A DNA stretch of 33,142 nt. It comes from CAZDGB01 sp964504645 (GTDB taxonomy: Bacteria > Planctomycetota > Planctomycetia > Planctomycetales > Planctomycetaceae). Location of the stretch: assembly GCA_964504645.1 (NCBI GenBank), contig CAZDGB010000031.1, positions 1 to 33,142 on the forward strand, written 5' to 3'. The first letter of the stretch is position 1. Each line of letters opens with the position of its first letter. The notes below the pieces were generated by a model. The model had not been told where the DNA came from. It saw nothing but the letters and a program-made list of their open reading frames with translations, and searched no databases. Of the stretch, positions 8,131 through 15,768 are shown in pieces. The translations under genes and the position numbers were made by a program.

Positions 8131-8150
8131 TTCGAGAGCGGGATCTCGAA
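8131..8150 (+). repeat. Inverted repeat in the 7960-8249 intergenic stretch
   Basis: TTCGAGA (8131-8137) and TCTCGAA (8144-8150) form a 7-bp stem with a 6-base loop. It could be a weak terminator after the regulator gene or a binding site upstream of the kelch gene; there is no T tract. The rest of the ~290-bp gap (7960-8249) shows no gene I can support. Confidence 0.35.
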
Positions 8151-8249
8151 CGACTTCGGATTGCAGCTGCTCCGCCGGTCCCGTAAGTTGTCGCGATGTT
8201 GCCTGTGAATTTTTCTCCGTTCGCGGGTGGCCTCGAATGGAGAAAGTCT

Positions 8250-9287
8250 ATGCGGATACTCGGTTTCGCCGTGCTGCTGGCGACTTGGTGCTCGGCTGCC
8301 CCGGCCGACGACTCGGAGCCCCGATACGAGTGGGTGCGGGTGACGACTAAGGCCGCGTTCGCACCCCGGGACGGGGCCGGCGCTCTCGTCCTCAACGGCC
8401 GGATGTACCTCCTCGGGGGGTGGAACCCGGACGACAAAATCAACTTTCCTCGGATCTGCAACAATGAGGTCTGGAGTTCGGCCGACGGCAAGGACTGGCG
8501 GCTGGACAAGCCGAACACTCATCGCGACCGGTCTTTCGACCCTCTTCTGGACTGGGAGGGCCGGCACTCGGCTGGCTACGTCATCCACCGGTATCGGATG
8601 TGGATTGTTGGGGGAGACAGTAACCAGAATCACTACCAGAACGACGTCTGGAACTCGACTGATGGAAAGATCTGGACGCTGGTAAACAAGGACAAGCCGG
8701 TGCCGTGGGGACCACGGTGCGTCCACTACACGGTTGCATTTCAGGACCGCATCTGGGTGATGGGCGGACAGCTCATTCCGAAGCATGTCCCGGGCGGCCA
8801 GGAGGCATTCTACCGCGATGTGTGGGTGTCTGCGGACGGGGTTACCTGGGACGAGGTGAAGCCGAAGGAGCCGTTCTGGCCGCAGCGGGGGATGATCGGG
8901 GGGACGGCAGTGTTCCAAGGACGCATCTGGGTGCTTGGCGGGGGGACCTACGAAACCCCCAAACGGCCGGATCGGCTGTTCTATAACGACGTGTGGAGCA
9001 CAGCCGACGGAGTCACGTGGACTTTACACACTGGGGCCGCCCCGTGGGAACCGCGGCAGTATCACGAGGTAGCAGTGTGGGACAGCCGCCTGTGGGTGCT
9101 GGAGGGATGGAACCAGGCGAATCGGAATGACGTGTGGCATTCGGCCGATGGAACAACGTGGTCCGAGGTGCCGGGGACGCCGTGGAAACCGCGGCACGCG
9201 GCCAGTGTGTTCGTCCATGCCGATGCCTTATGGATCGTGGCGGGGAACAACATGGAAAGCGATGTCTGGAAGCTCACCAAGAGGTGA
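8250..9287 (+). CDS. Secreted kelch-repeat (galactose-oxidase-like beta-propeller) protein
   Basis: A 345-residue protein with a clear signal peptide (MRILGFAVLLATWCSAAPA, cleavage near residue 19). The mature part consists of six kelch-like blades. Each ends in a variant of N-D-V-W-x-S-x-D-G-x-x-W (NEVWSSADGKDW, NDVWNSTDGKIW, RDVWVSADGVTW, NDVWSTADGVTW, NDVWHSADGTTW and the final SDVWKL). Each blade also holds a (M/I)(Y/W)(L/V)(L/M)GG-type strand. No catalytic residues of galactose oxidase are recognisable, so it is probably a binding propeller in the periplasm or outside the cell. The start is ATG 8250 with GGAGAAAG just upstream; the longer frame from 8196 would bury the signal peptide. 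It appears monocistronic, and its G-run-rich codon use differs somewhat from its neighbours. Confidence 0.88.
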   Translation: MRILGFAVLLATWCSAAPADDSEPRYEWVRVTTKAAFAPRDGAGALVLNGRMYLLGGWNPDDKINFPRICNNEVWSSADGKDWRLDKPNTHRDRSFDPLLDWEGRHSAGYVIHRYRMWIVGGDSNQNHYQNDVWNSTDGKIWTLVNKDKPVPWGPRCVHYTVAFQDRIWVMGGQLIPKHVPGGQEAFYRDVWVSADGVTWDEVKPKEPFWPQRGMIGGTAVFQGRIWVLGGGTYETPKRPDRLFYNDVWSTADGVTWTLHTGAAPWEPRQYHEVAVWDSRLWVLEGWNQANRNDVWHSADGTTWSEVPGTPWKPRHAASVFVHADALWIVAGNNMESDVWKLTKR

Positions 9288-9402
9288 GACGCCACTCTGA
9301 AGCATGATCCGAACACAGTTTTTCACCGAAGGCCATCCGCAGTCTCGTATTTCCGCCTCGCATTCTCTCGGCAGCGTAGAATACCGGGCGGGAGGATCGA
9401 TT

Positions 9403-10278
9403 GTGGCAAACTTCAAGAAACGGGTACCAGAAAACATCCCGGGCGACTTCTTCGTAGACTCAACCTGCATCGACTGCGATGCGTGTCGGCAGATCGCTCC
9501 TTCCGTCTTCGGGGAAGCGGCTGAAACGTCCTTCGTCAAAGCTCAGCCGAGTGGCAGCACCGACCGACGACAAGCGCTGCAAGCGTTGCTGTCGTGTCCC
9601 ACCGGTTCCATCGGCTGCGTGAGCGGCGACGATGTGAAGTCCGCGATGAATGATTTTCCGCTCGCCGTTGAGGAACCCGTCTACTACTGCGGCTACAATT
9701 CGCCGGATTCATACGGCGGCAACAGCTACTTCGTCCGGCACGCCGCAGGCAACTGGCTGATCGACTCGCCCAAATTCGTTGCTCCTCTCGTGCAGCGGTT
9801 CGAGGCGCTGGGCGGCGTCGCCCACCTCTTTCTGACCCATCGAGACGACGTGGCCGATGCCGAACGTTTTGCCAAGCATTTCGGTAGTCGGCGGATCATT
9901 CATCGTGAGGAACTGTCATCGCAGCCGGAGGCAGAAGTCGTTCTCGAAGGCGATGGGCCGTGGGAATTGGCTCCCGACTTTCTTGCCATCGCCACGCCGG
10001 GTCACACGAAAGGCCACTGTGTTCTCCTCTTTCAGAACCGCTTCTTGTTCACCGGGGACCACCTGGATTGGGACCGGACTAAACAGAATCTTGCGGCTTC
10101 CGAGAACTACTGCTGGTATTCGTGGCCGCAGCAATTGGAATCGATGCGGCGACTGGCGGACGTCCGGTTCGAGTGGGTCTTGCCCGGCCACGGCCAAAAG
10201 GTCCATCTACCTGCAGTCCAAATGAGAGATGAAATGCTGCGTTTGGTGGAGTGGATGAGTCGGAGGATTGCGACATGA
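9403..10278 (+). CDS. Ferredoxin / metallo-beta-lactamase fold fusion protein
   Basis: A 291-residue cytoplasmic protein with two parts. Residues ~15-75 form a single-cluster ferredoxin: C22-x2-C25-x2-C28 with a distant C65-P, suited to one [4Fe-4S] (or [3Fe-4S]) cluster. Residues ~95-270 are a metallo-beta-lactamase fold with THRDDVADAERF (145-156) in place of the usual THxHxDH, PGHTKGH (199-205, H201), FTGDHL (D219) and PGHG (H263). The THxDD variant suggests an altered metal site. The start is GTG 9403, preceded by GGGAGG at 9390-9395; the open frame from ATG 9304 has no ribosome site or family similarity. Its stop overlaps the next gene's ATG (ATGA), so the two are translationally coupled. 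The substrate is unknown; a redox-linked hydrolase or oxidoreductase is plausible. Confidence 0.87.
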   Translation: MANFKKRVPENIPGDFFVDSTCIDCDACRQIAPSVFGEAAETSFVKAQPSGSTDRRQALQALLSCPTGSIGCVSGDDVKSAMNDFPLAVEEPVYYCGYNSPDSYGGNSYFVRHAAGNWLIDSPKFVAPLVQRFEALGGVAHLFLTHRDDVADAERFAKHFGSRRIIHREELSSQPEAEVVLEGDGPWELAPDFLAIATPGHTKGHCVLLFQNRFLFTGDHLDWDRTKQNLAASENYCWYSWPQQLESMRRLADVRFEWVLPGHGQKVHLPAVQMRDEMLRLVEWMSRRIAT

Positions 10279-10703
10279 AAAAGGCTGCGAAGTCGAAACC
10301 CCTCGTGGACATCGACAGCTACATCTCACAGTTTCCCGTCGACGTACAGGTCGTTTTGCAGAAGGTACGGGAGACGATCCGCAATGCTGCGCCCGACGCC
10401 ACGGAGGTCATCAGTTACCAGATGCCTGCCTTCAAACAGCACGGCATTCTGGTTTACTTCGCTGCGTGGAAGAGTCACATCGGGCTGTACCCGCCGATTT
10501 CTGGCGATGAGGCACTTGTGAGAGCAGTTGCCCCGTATGCCGGTCCGAAGGGGAATCTCCAATTTCCGCTAGAGAAGTCGATGCCCTACAAATTGATCGA
10601 ACGGATCGTGGAACTGCGGGTGAAACAGGACACGGAAAAGGCAGCAGCGAAGCGAGCAAAGAGTCACCAATCGAAGCGCAAGAGATCATCAGAAAAATGG
10701 TGA
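10275..10703 (+). CDS. DUF1801 / YdhG-like protein
   Basis: A 142-residue protein of the DUF1801 family (B. subtilis YdhG type, frataxin-like fold). Typical elements are the IDSYISQFP start, VVLQKVRETIRNAAPDATEVISYQMPAFKQ, LVYFAAWKSHIGLYP and the final lysine-rich tail (KRAKSHQSKRKRSSEK). Some relatives were proposed to have an iron-handling role; that would fit the coupled Fe-S/MBL gene but is inference. The start is ATG 10275 with GGAGG at 10262-10266 and a 4-bp overlap with the upstream stop. Confidence 0.88.
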   Translation: MKKAAKSKPLVDIDSYISQFPVDVQVVLQKVRETIRNAAPDATEVISYQMPAFKQHGILVYFAAWKSHIGLYPPISGDEALVRAVAPYAGPKGNLQFPLEKSMPYKLIERIVELRVKQDTEKAAAKRAKSHQSKRKRSSEKW

Positions 10704-10749
10704 TGCATCAAGGTAGCACATTGAATCAGGCGCAGATCGATCCGTAACA

Positions 10750-10771
10750 TGCAATCGCGAAAGCGATTGCA
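10750..10771 (+). terminator. Perfect hairpin with GAAA tetraloop after the DUF1801 gene
   Basis: TGCAATCGC (10750-10758), loop GAAA (10759-10762) and GCGATTGCA (10763-10771) form a 9-bp perfect stem. No T tract follows directly; a T7 run lies about 20 bases further. It may be a terminator or mRNA-stabilising stem for the coupled pair, or a leader element of the next gene. Confidence 0.45.
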
Positions 10772-10809
10772 CACGGCCAACTTCACCGTTTTTTTGAGAG
10801 ACTTTTCCT

Positions 10810-11256
10810 GTGTCAGACGCCGAAACGAACAACTTGAGGCACATCGATCCCAACCCAGTTCGACCGGGGCCAATCCGCCATCAGTCACTTGACGCCAAAC
10901 TGCTGGAACAGATCAGAACGATCTACGACGTTCTGGGTGGTTTCTTCGACATGACGTTGGAGCAATTCGAGATTGGCTTCATGCGAGACTCGAATCCAGC
11001 ACACGAAGTCGGAGTTTGGGCTGCGGTCATGGTCGTGTGGATCGACTACCACGAAAAATATCTCGATGACGAGATCATGTCCGATGCCGACGAGCGAAAG
11101 CTGCTTTCAGCCCTGATCTCGATCTCATCGGGAGTTGAGGATCCGGCGAAACTCGGAGTGCCAGTGCTCATCGGAAAGCGATTGCTCGACTGCTACGAGA
11201 AGTTGGAGCAAGAGGTCGAGGCCAACGCGGAAAATGAGCAGTCCGAGCGACAGTGA
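10810..11256 (+). CDS. Hypothetical protein, 148 aa
   Basis: A soluble, acidic 148-residue protein of unknown family. The sequence is mostly helical: residues 25-55 (SLDAKLLEQIRTIYDVLGGFF), a tryptophan-containing central helix (GVWAAVMVVWIDYHEKYL), then ERKLLSALISISSGVED and a glutamate-rich C-terminal helix. No cysteine clusters, signal peptide or membrane segment are seen. The start is GTG 10810 with GAGAG about nine bases upstream. Balanced composition and a plausible ribosome site support a real gene, but I do not recognise it. Confidence 0.65.
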   Translation: MSDAETNNLRHIDPNPVRPGPIRHQSLDAKLLEQIRTIYDVLGGFFDMTLEQFEIGFMRDSNPAHEVGVWAAVMVVWIDYHEKYLDDEIMSDADERKLLSALISISSGVEDPAKLGVPVLIGKRLLDCYEKLEQEVEANAENEQSERQ

Positions 11257-11279
11257 TTCGATTTATGAAAACAGCACTC

Positions 11280-11435
11280 TTTCAGATCAAAGTCGGCTTT
11301 GTTGGCACCCGCTTTGACTTCGAACTTCAAGTTGCAGCCTGGCGTGCCGTAGATCTCAGGAATGCTGCATTTCGACATTTGCCGACTTTCGGGCTTATTG
11401 GCGTCAGTTTCGCCCAGATCAGCACGAACAATGTG
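11280..11435 (-). pseudogene. Remnant of a small secreted/lipoprotein gene (transthyretin-like C-terminus)
   Basis: The minus frame from 11435 reads HIVRADLGETDANKPESRQ, then SIPEIYGTPG, LKFEVKAGANKADFDLK. The spaced pattern (YGTPG, then F-E-V-K-x-G-x-N-x-x-D-F-D-L) is how many small planctomycete transthyretin/carboxypeptidase-regulatory-like lipoproteins end. There is a TGA at 11436-11438 directly upstream and no start or signal peptide. At the place where such proteins normally stop, after the final lysine, the frame reads GAG and continues. I interpret this as the 3' end of a decayed gene. The rest of the 11257-11517 gap shows nothing else. Confidence 0.4.
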
Positions 11436-11517
11436 TCAGGGTGGTTGCGCGAGGAAATGTCCGGCCGGCCTTGTTCGAAGTTCACTCGATCAGAAAGTCA
11501 GCCAACCTGATTGAGAA

Positions 11518-13992
11518 TCATCCCACAGGGCAAGGTATTGCGTTCCAGATATCCGCAGCATATTCGGCGATCGTCCGATCGCTGGAAAACTTCCCCGAAC
11601 TTGCCACGTTGACAATCGCTTTACGCGCCCAGTTTTCAGAGTCGGCATAGAGATCGCCAAGCTTTTGGTGAGCTGCGGCATAGGACGTCAGGTCCGCCAG
11701 GTGCATGTAGAAGTCACCCTTGCCCAGTAGCGTTTCATGAATCGGATCGAACAGTCCTGGCTCACTCTGGCTGAAGTGATCATTGAAGATCAAATCCAAA
11801 GCCGCCCGGGTTTCGGGCTCATTCTCGTAGTGCCAGGCTGGGTTGTACCAACCGCGACTGTCAGCCACCTGATCCGCAGTCAAACCGAAGAGAAACAAAT
11901 TCTCTTCACCGGCTTCTTCGGCCATTTCGATGGTCGCACCGTCGCGGGTACCCACCGTGAGAGCGCCGTTCATCATGAATTTCATATTCCCGGTGCCGCT
12001 CGCCTCGTAGCCGGCGGTCGAGATCTGTTCGGACACGTCGCTGGCGGGAATCAAGCGCTCGGCAAGAGAGACGTTGTAATTGGCCAGGAAAACAACTTTG
12101 ATTCGTCCGCGGATCGCGGGATCGGTATCGATCACCCGGCCCACATTGTTAATCAGCTTGATGATCAACTTCGCCAGGTGATACGCCGGAGCCGCCTTGC
12201 CGGCGAAGAAAAAGGTGCGTGCGGGCATCGTCAGCGAGGGATTGGAGCGCAAACGGTTGTAAAGTACGACGATGTGCAACACATTAAGCAACTGCCGTTT
12301 GTACTCGTGAATCCGCTTGATCTGACTGTCGAAGATCGACGAGGGATCGACCACCTGTCCGGTCGTCGAGTGAAGCCAATCGGCAAACTGTTGCTTCGCT
12401 GTCCGCTTGGTTTGCAGGAAACTGTCCCGAAACGCGGCATCGTCCGCGAAGGGCCGCAGGCGTTGCAATTCGCTGAGATCCGTCACCCACGCGTCGCCGA
12501 TGGTGTCGGTGATCAGATTGGACAGCGCGCGATTGGCCGCCAGCAACCATCGGCGCGGTGTGACGCCATTCGTCTTGTTGTTGAATCGTTCGGGATAGAG
12601 TTCGGCGAAGTCGGCGACCACGCGCGTCCGCAACAGATCCGAGTGAATCTGGGCGACGCCGTTCGTGCTATGAGTGCCGACGATCGCCAGGTGCGCCATG
12701 CGGACCTGACGGTTGCCCGTTTCATCGATCAGGCTGACGCGGCACGTCCGTTCCCTATCGTCGGAGAATCGCTGAGCGGCCACGTCGAGGAACCGGCGAT
12801 TGATCTCGGAGACGATCTCCAGCAGCCTCGGGCAAACCAGTTCGAAGAAACGTACAGGCCATTTTTCCAAAGCCTCAGGGAGCAGCGTGTGATTCGTGTA
12901 GGCCAATGTCCGGATCGTGAGATCCCAAGCTTCGTCCCAACCGAGCTGCGCTTCATCGAGCAGTACGCGCATCAACTCGGCCACGGACATCGCAGGGTGC
13001 GTGTCGTTGAGTTGAATGGCGACCTTGTCGGGCAGCGACTTCCAGTCATCATTCGCGCGGCGGAACCTCGCCACGATATCCGCCAGCGAACAACTCACGA
13101 GAAAATATTGCTGCACGAATCGCAGGGCCTGGCCCGCGCGTGTCGAATCGTCGGGGTACAGGACGCGAGTGACCGTCTCGGCCAATATGCGGTCAACAAT
13201 CGCTCCGACAAAATCTCCGGTGCTGAACTCGCCAAAATTGAAAACATCCGGCGTGGCCGCTCCCCACAACCTCAACGTGTTGATGGTGCGGCCGCCGTAA
13301 CCCACGACTGGTCGGTCGAACGGCACGCCGAGCAGATGTGTTGTGTGCCCCGGGATGGCCTGCAGCACGCCGTTCGTCAACTGGAACGTGCAGCCGAGGG
13401 GAATTTTGATGGTTTCGCGCGGCCGGCAGACTTCCCACGGATCGGACTGAGCCAGCCAACGATCGGGCTGTTCGACTTGAAAACCGTTCTCGATCGTCTG
13501 GCGGAACATGCCGTATTCGTAACGCAAGCCGTACCCCATCCCCGGAATCTGGAGCGTGGCCAGCGATTCGATGAAACAGGCGGCCAACCGGCCCAAGCCG
13601 CCGTTTCCCAGGCCGGCGTCGGGTTCCGCCTCGATAACTTCCTTCCAATCCTGCCGCGGGTCCACGAGCAATTCCTCGCGAATGAAGTCTTCCACACCTA
13701 AATTGATGATGTTGTTGATCAGCGTGCGGCCGATCAGAAACTCCATCGACAGGTAGTAAACCCGTTTCGGGTTTTCGCGATCGTGCGTTTCCTGAGTCCG
13801 CAGCCAGCGTTGCGCCAGCAGGTCTCGCAGCGAACGGGCCACGGCTTCGAATCGTTCTCGTTGACTGGCTTCTTCTTGCGCGACGACGTGGTCGAACACG
13901 AGGTGCCGGTTGTAGTAATTCTGTTGCGATTTCAGCGTGAAACGGAACTCTCCGCATTCGTACTGCTTCAAACGCGTCGTTGCCTTGGCCAT
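11518..13992 (-). CDS. glgP: Glycogen/starch/alpha-glucan phosphorylase
   Basis: An 824-residue GT35 phosphorylase of normal length. It removes glucose units from glycogen as glucose-1-phosphate in the cytoplasm, using pyridoxal phosphate. Landmarks include RVYYLSMEFLIGRTL, the active-site region LGNGGLGRLAACFIESLAT, QLNDTHPAMSVAELMR, THSTNGVAQIHSDLL, RFNNKTNGVTPRRWL and the PLP site EASGTGNMKFMMNG with lysine ~671, followed by GTRDGATIEM. The start is ATG 13992, with a GGAG about eight bases upstream. It is the last gene of the glycogen/phosphoketolase block, 59 bp after the dehydrogenase gene; that gap contains a 16-bp palindrome. Confidence 0.97.
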   Translation of the reverse strand: MAKATTRLKQYECGEFRFTLKSQQNYYNRHLVFDHVVAQEEASQRERFEAVARSLRDLLAQRWLRTQETHDRENPKRVYYLSMEFLIGRTLINNIINLGVEDFIREELLVDPRQDWKEVIEAEPDAGLGNGGLGRLAACFIESLATLQIPGMGYGLRYEYGMFRQTIENGFQVEQPDRWLAQSDPWEVCRPRETIKIPLGCTFQLTNGVLQAIPGHTTHLLGVPFDRPVVGYGGRTINTLRLWGAATPDVFNFGEFSTGDFVGAIVDRILAETVTRVLYPDDSTRAGQALRFVQQYFLVSCSLADIVARFRRANDDWKSLPDKVAIQLNDTHPAMSVAELMRVLLDEAQLGWDEAWDLTIRTLAYTNHTLLPEALEKWPVRFFELVCPRLLEIVSEINRRFLDVAAQRFSDDRERTCRVSLIDETGNRQVRMAHLAIVGTHSTNGVAQIHSDLLRTRVVADFAELYPERFNNKTNGVTPRRWLLAANRALSNLITDTIGDAWVTDLSELQRLRPFADDAAFRDSFLQTKRTAKQQFADWLHSTTGQVVDPSSIFDSQIKRIHEYKRQLLNVLHIVVLYNRLRSNPSLTMPARTFFFAGKAAPAYHLAKLIIKLINNVGRVIDTDPAIRGRIKVVFLANYNVSLAERLIPASDVSEQISTAGYEASGTGNMKFMMNGALTVGTRDGATIEMAEEAGEENLFLFGLTADQVADSRGWYNPAWHYENEPETRAALDLIFNDHFSQSEPGLFDPIHETLLGKGDFYMHLADLTSYAAAHQKLGDLYADSENWARKAIVNVASSGKFSSDRTIAEYAADIWNAIPCPVG

Positions 13993-14016
13993 CAGACAGA
14001 CTCCTCAGAGGGGGCA

Positions 14017-14032
14017 CGGATATATATATCCG
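14017..14032. promoter_or_regulatory. Perfect 16-bp AT-core palindrome in the glgP leader
   Basis: CGGATATATATATCCG is a perfect palindrome in the 59-bp gap between the glycerol-1-phosphate dehydrogenase stop and the glgP start. It could be an operator or part of an internal promoter giving glgP separate control. No partner protein can be named. Confidence 0.4.
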
Positions 14033-14051
14033 AGGCAGATTGCGAAAAGCT

Positions 14052-15104
14052 TCAGTCGCGAAAACACCGCTGGAGATGCGGGTCTTCCGTCAGACTTCTT
14101 TCGACCTCTGGCAAAACATCACGACTCGACAGCACAGTGTAGTAATTCTCTTTAACCGACGGCGCGGTCCGAATGGCCCGCATCCATTCCGTGCGGGAAA
14201 ACGGGTCGGCGGCAATCTCGTCCCAGAAGCCGGTGGCGCGAAAGAGCGAATCGATGTGATCGGTACTCGCCCCTTGCAACAGGCTGACGATGTACGCCGC
14301 GACGCCGACTTGCAGGCCGTGCAGCCGGGGCCGTGCGGAAGTCGCGTCCAAGGCATGCGAGATCAAATGCTCGCTGCCGCTCGCGGGGCGGGACGTCCCG
14401 CACATTTCCATGGCGATGCCATTGAGCAATAGGGCCGTCGCCAGCAGCCGCATTCCCTCGAGATCGAATTGCGAATGGCTCAGAAAGGCACGAATCGAAC
14501 CGTCCGAGAGAAGCGCAGCGAAATCGTTGATGGGCTCGCCCGTGGCATGAAAGGCGAGCTTCCAATCGTGAACCGCGGTAAACTTGGCGACAAGATCCCC
14601 AATTCCGGAGAGCGTCAACTGGCGCGGCGCCTCAAGGCACACCGCCGTATCGATCACAACGCCATAGGGAATCGCAGCGGGTAGAGATCGCCGTCGACCA
14701 CGAATCGTCAGACTTGACTGCGGACTGCAGAATCCGTCGTTGGAGAGCGACGTTGGCAGCGCATAGTACGGCAGCCTGCCTAAAAAACTGACGTATTTCG
14801 CGACGTCGAGCGCTTTGCCGCCTCCAAGGCCGATGATCGCATCTGTACGACTGGAAAAATCGGCAAACAGGCGGACCGCGGACTCCAGGTCATTGTCTGG
14901 AACATCAACTTGTGTGACGAGCTGAACGCCGTTTTCCCGCAGGCTCGTTGTCACACGCTGTGAAAGCGTGGGCGCCAATCCTTGGCTGACGAGCATGACA
15001 ACTGCGCTCCGCTGCTCTCGTTGCAGATACACTCCCACGCGGTCGAGCGCCCCTTCTTTGACGCGGACTAACGTCGGAATCGAGATTTGCGTCGGTCGCA
15101 ACAC
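14052..15104 (-). CDS. sn-Glycerol-1-phosphate dehydrogenase (EgsA/AraM family)
   Basis: A 350-residue NAD(P)- and metal-dependent dehydrogenase that reduces DHAP to sn-glycerol-1-phosphate. Motifs are the dinucleotide loop IGLGGGKALDVAKY (GGGKALDV at 94-101), LPTSLSNDGFCSP, AIPYGVVIDTAV, GIGDLVAKFTAVHDW (metal ligand D170), SRPASGSEHLISH (H246) and PRLHGLQVGV (H262). These match the archaeal EgsA and Bacillus AraM pattern, rather than general iron alcohol dehydrogenases. I chose GTG 15104, which follows the HAD stop by one base; the longer frame upstream is just a shadow of the HAD gene. The HAD phosphatase next door suggests a DHAP to glycerol-1-P to glycerol step. An alternative is a lipid or wall precursor role. 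Confidence 0.85.
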   Translation of the reverse strand: MLRPTQISIPTLVRVKEGALDRVGVYLQREQRSAVVMLVSQGLAPTLSQRVTTSLRENGVQLVTQVDVPDNDLESAVRLFADFSSRTDAIIGLGGGKALDVAKYVSFLGRLPYYALPTSLSNDGFCSPQSSLTIRGRRRSLPAAIPYGVVIDTAVCLEAPRQLTLSGIGDLVAKFTAVHDWKLAFHATGEPINDFAALLSDGSIRAFLSHSQFDLEGMRLLATALLLNGIAMEMCGTSRPASGSEHLISHALDATSARPRLHGLQVGVAAYIVSLLQGASTDHIDSLFRATGFWDEIAADPFSRTEWMRAIRTAPSVKENYYTVLSSRDVLPEVERSLTEDPHLQRCFRD

Positions 15105-15105
15105 G

Positions 15106-15768
15106 TCATAGTCCCGACTGCAGGAGATCTTCGGCGATTTCGGACCACCACTCGAAGGAACGAAACGGCAGATGCTCCCGGCGCAGCACTTCGGCCAAGT
15201 CGCCGCGGGCGAAGCGGAGATTGGGAGAAACCAGCCGGGCGGGGTCTGCATCGGGAAAGCCGTCGCCGGCGAACGCGACGGTCAACCCTTGCTCCAGGAA
15301 GCTCCGCACGATTCCGCTCTTGTCCACGCCGAGCGTCGGGGAGAAAAACCAGCTTCCGGCAGGCATTTCCATTATCAACCCGTTTCCGGCGATGTATCGT
15401 CCCGGATTGGAGTAGATTTCCACGTCAACCTCCGCAGAGGCCAGTAGTCGGCGAATGTACCATTCGCAACCCGCCGACGTCACGGCAATGCGCCATCCCG
15501 CTTGCTGCAAAGAGCGCACGGCGGCAGTCAACCGCGGATCGAGTTCCATCTTCTGCACGACATCGATCACTTCCGCCTCGCTGGCCCGTATGGCCGCAAA
15601 ATAGCGCCGCAAAGCCTCAAAGTGCGTGATCGCGCCGGTCCGATATTCGGCCCAGTAGTCCGGCACATCGGCAGGCAACAGGCATTCGATCGCCAGTTTA
15701 TAAAAGTCGTATCGTGTCATGGTGCCGTCGAAGTCGCTGACCAGCACCTTTCCGCCGCCGGGGTTCAT
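15106..15768 (-). CDS. HAD-superfamily phosphatase (MtnX/phosphoserine-phosphatase-like)
   Basis: A 220-residue cytoplasmic HAD phosphatase. Motif I is VLVSDFDGTMT, with nucleophile D12 and acid/base D14. Motif II lies in AVTSAGCEW. The lysine motif is in GVDKSGIVRSF, and motif IV is FAGDGFPDADPARL. A helical cap between motifs I and II places it near MtnX and SerB-like enzymes. The start is ATG 15768, overlapping the GlgX stop as ATGA; its stop is one base before the dehydrogenase GTG. This tight coupling suggests that its substrate is made or used by one of the adjacent enzymes, glycerol-1-phosphate being the obvious candidate. Substrate assignment is inference. Confidence 0.87.
   Translation of the reverse strand: MNPGGGKVLVSDFDGTMTRYDFYKLAIECLLPADVPDYWAEYRTGAITHFEALRRYFAAIRASEAEVIDVVQKMELDPRLTAAVRSLQQAGWRIAVTSAGCEWYIRRLLASAEVDVEIYSNPGRYIAGNGLIMEMPAGSWFFSPTLGVDKSGIVRSFLEQGLTVAFAGDGFPDADPARLVSPNLRFARGDLAEVLRREHLPFRSFEWWSEIAEDLLQSGL

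Noticed and set aside
7972..8208. 78-codon plus frame before the kelch gene
   Set aside because: No ribosome site, no family pattern; it overlaps the inverted repeat and looks like chance.
11737..13701. Plus-strand open frame of 654 codons opposite glgP
   Set aside because: GC-rich codon bias leaves the antisense frame open; the translation is low in recognisable structure and glgP is unambiguous.
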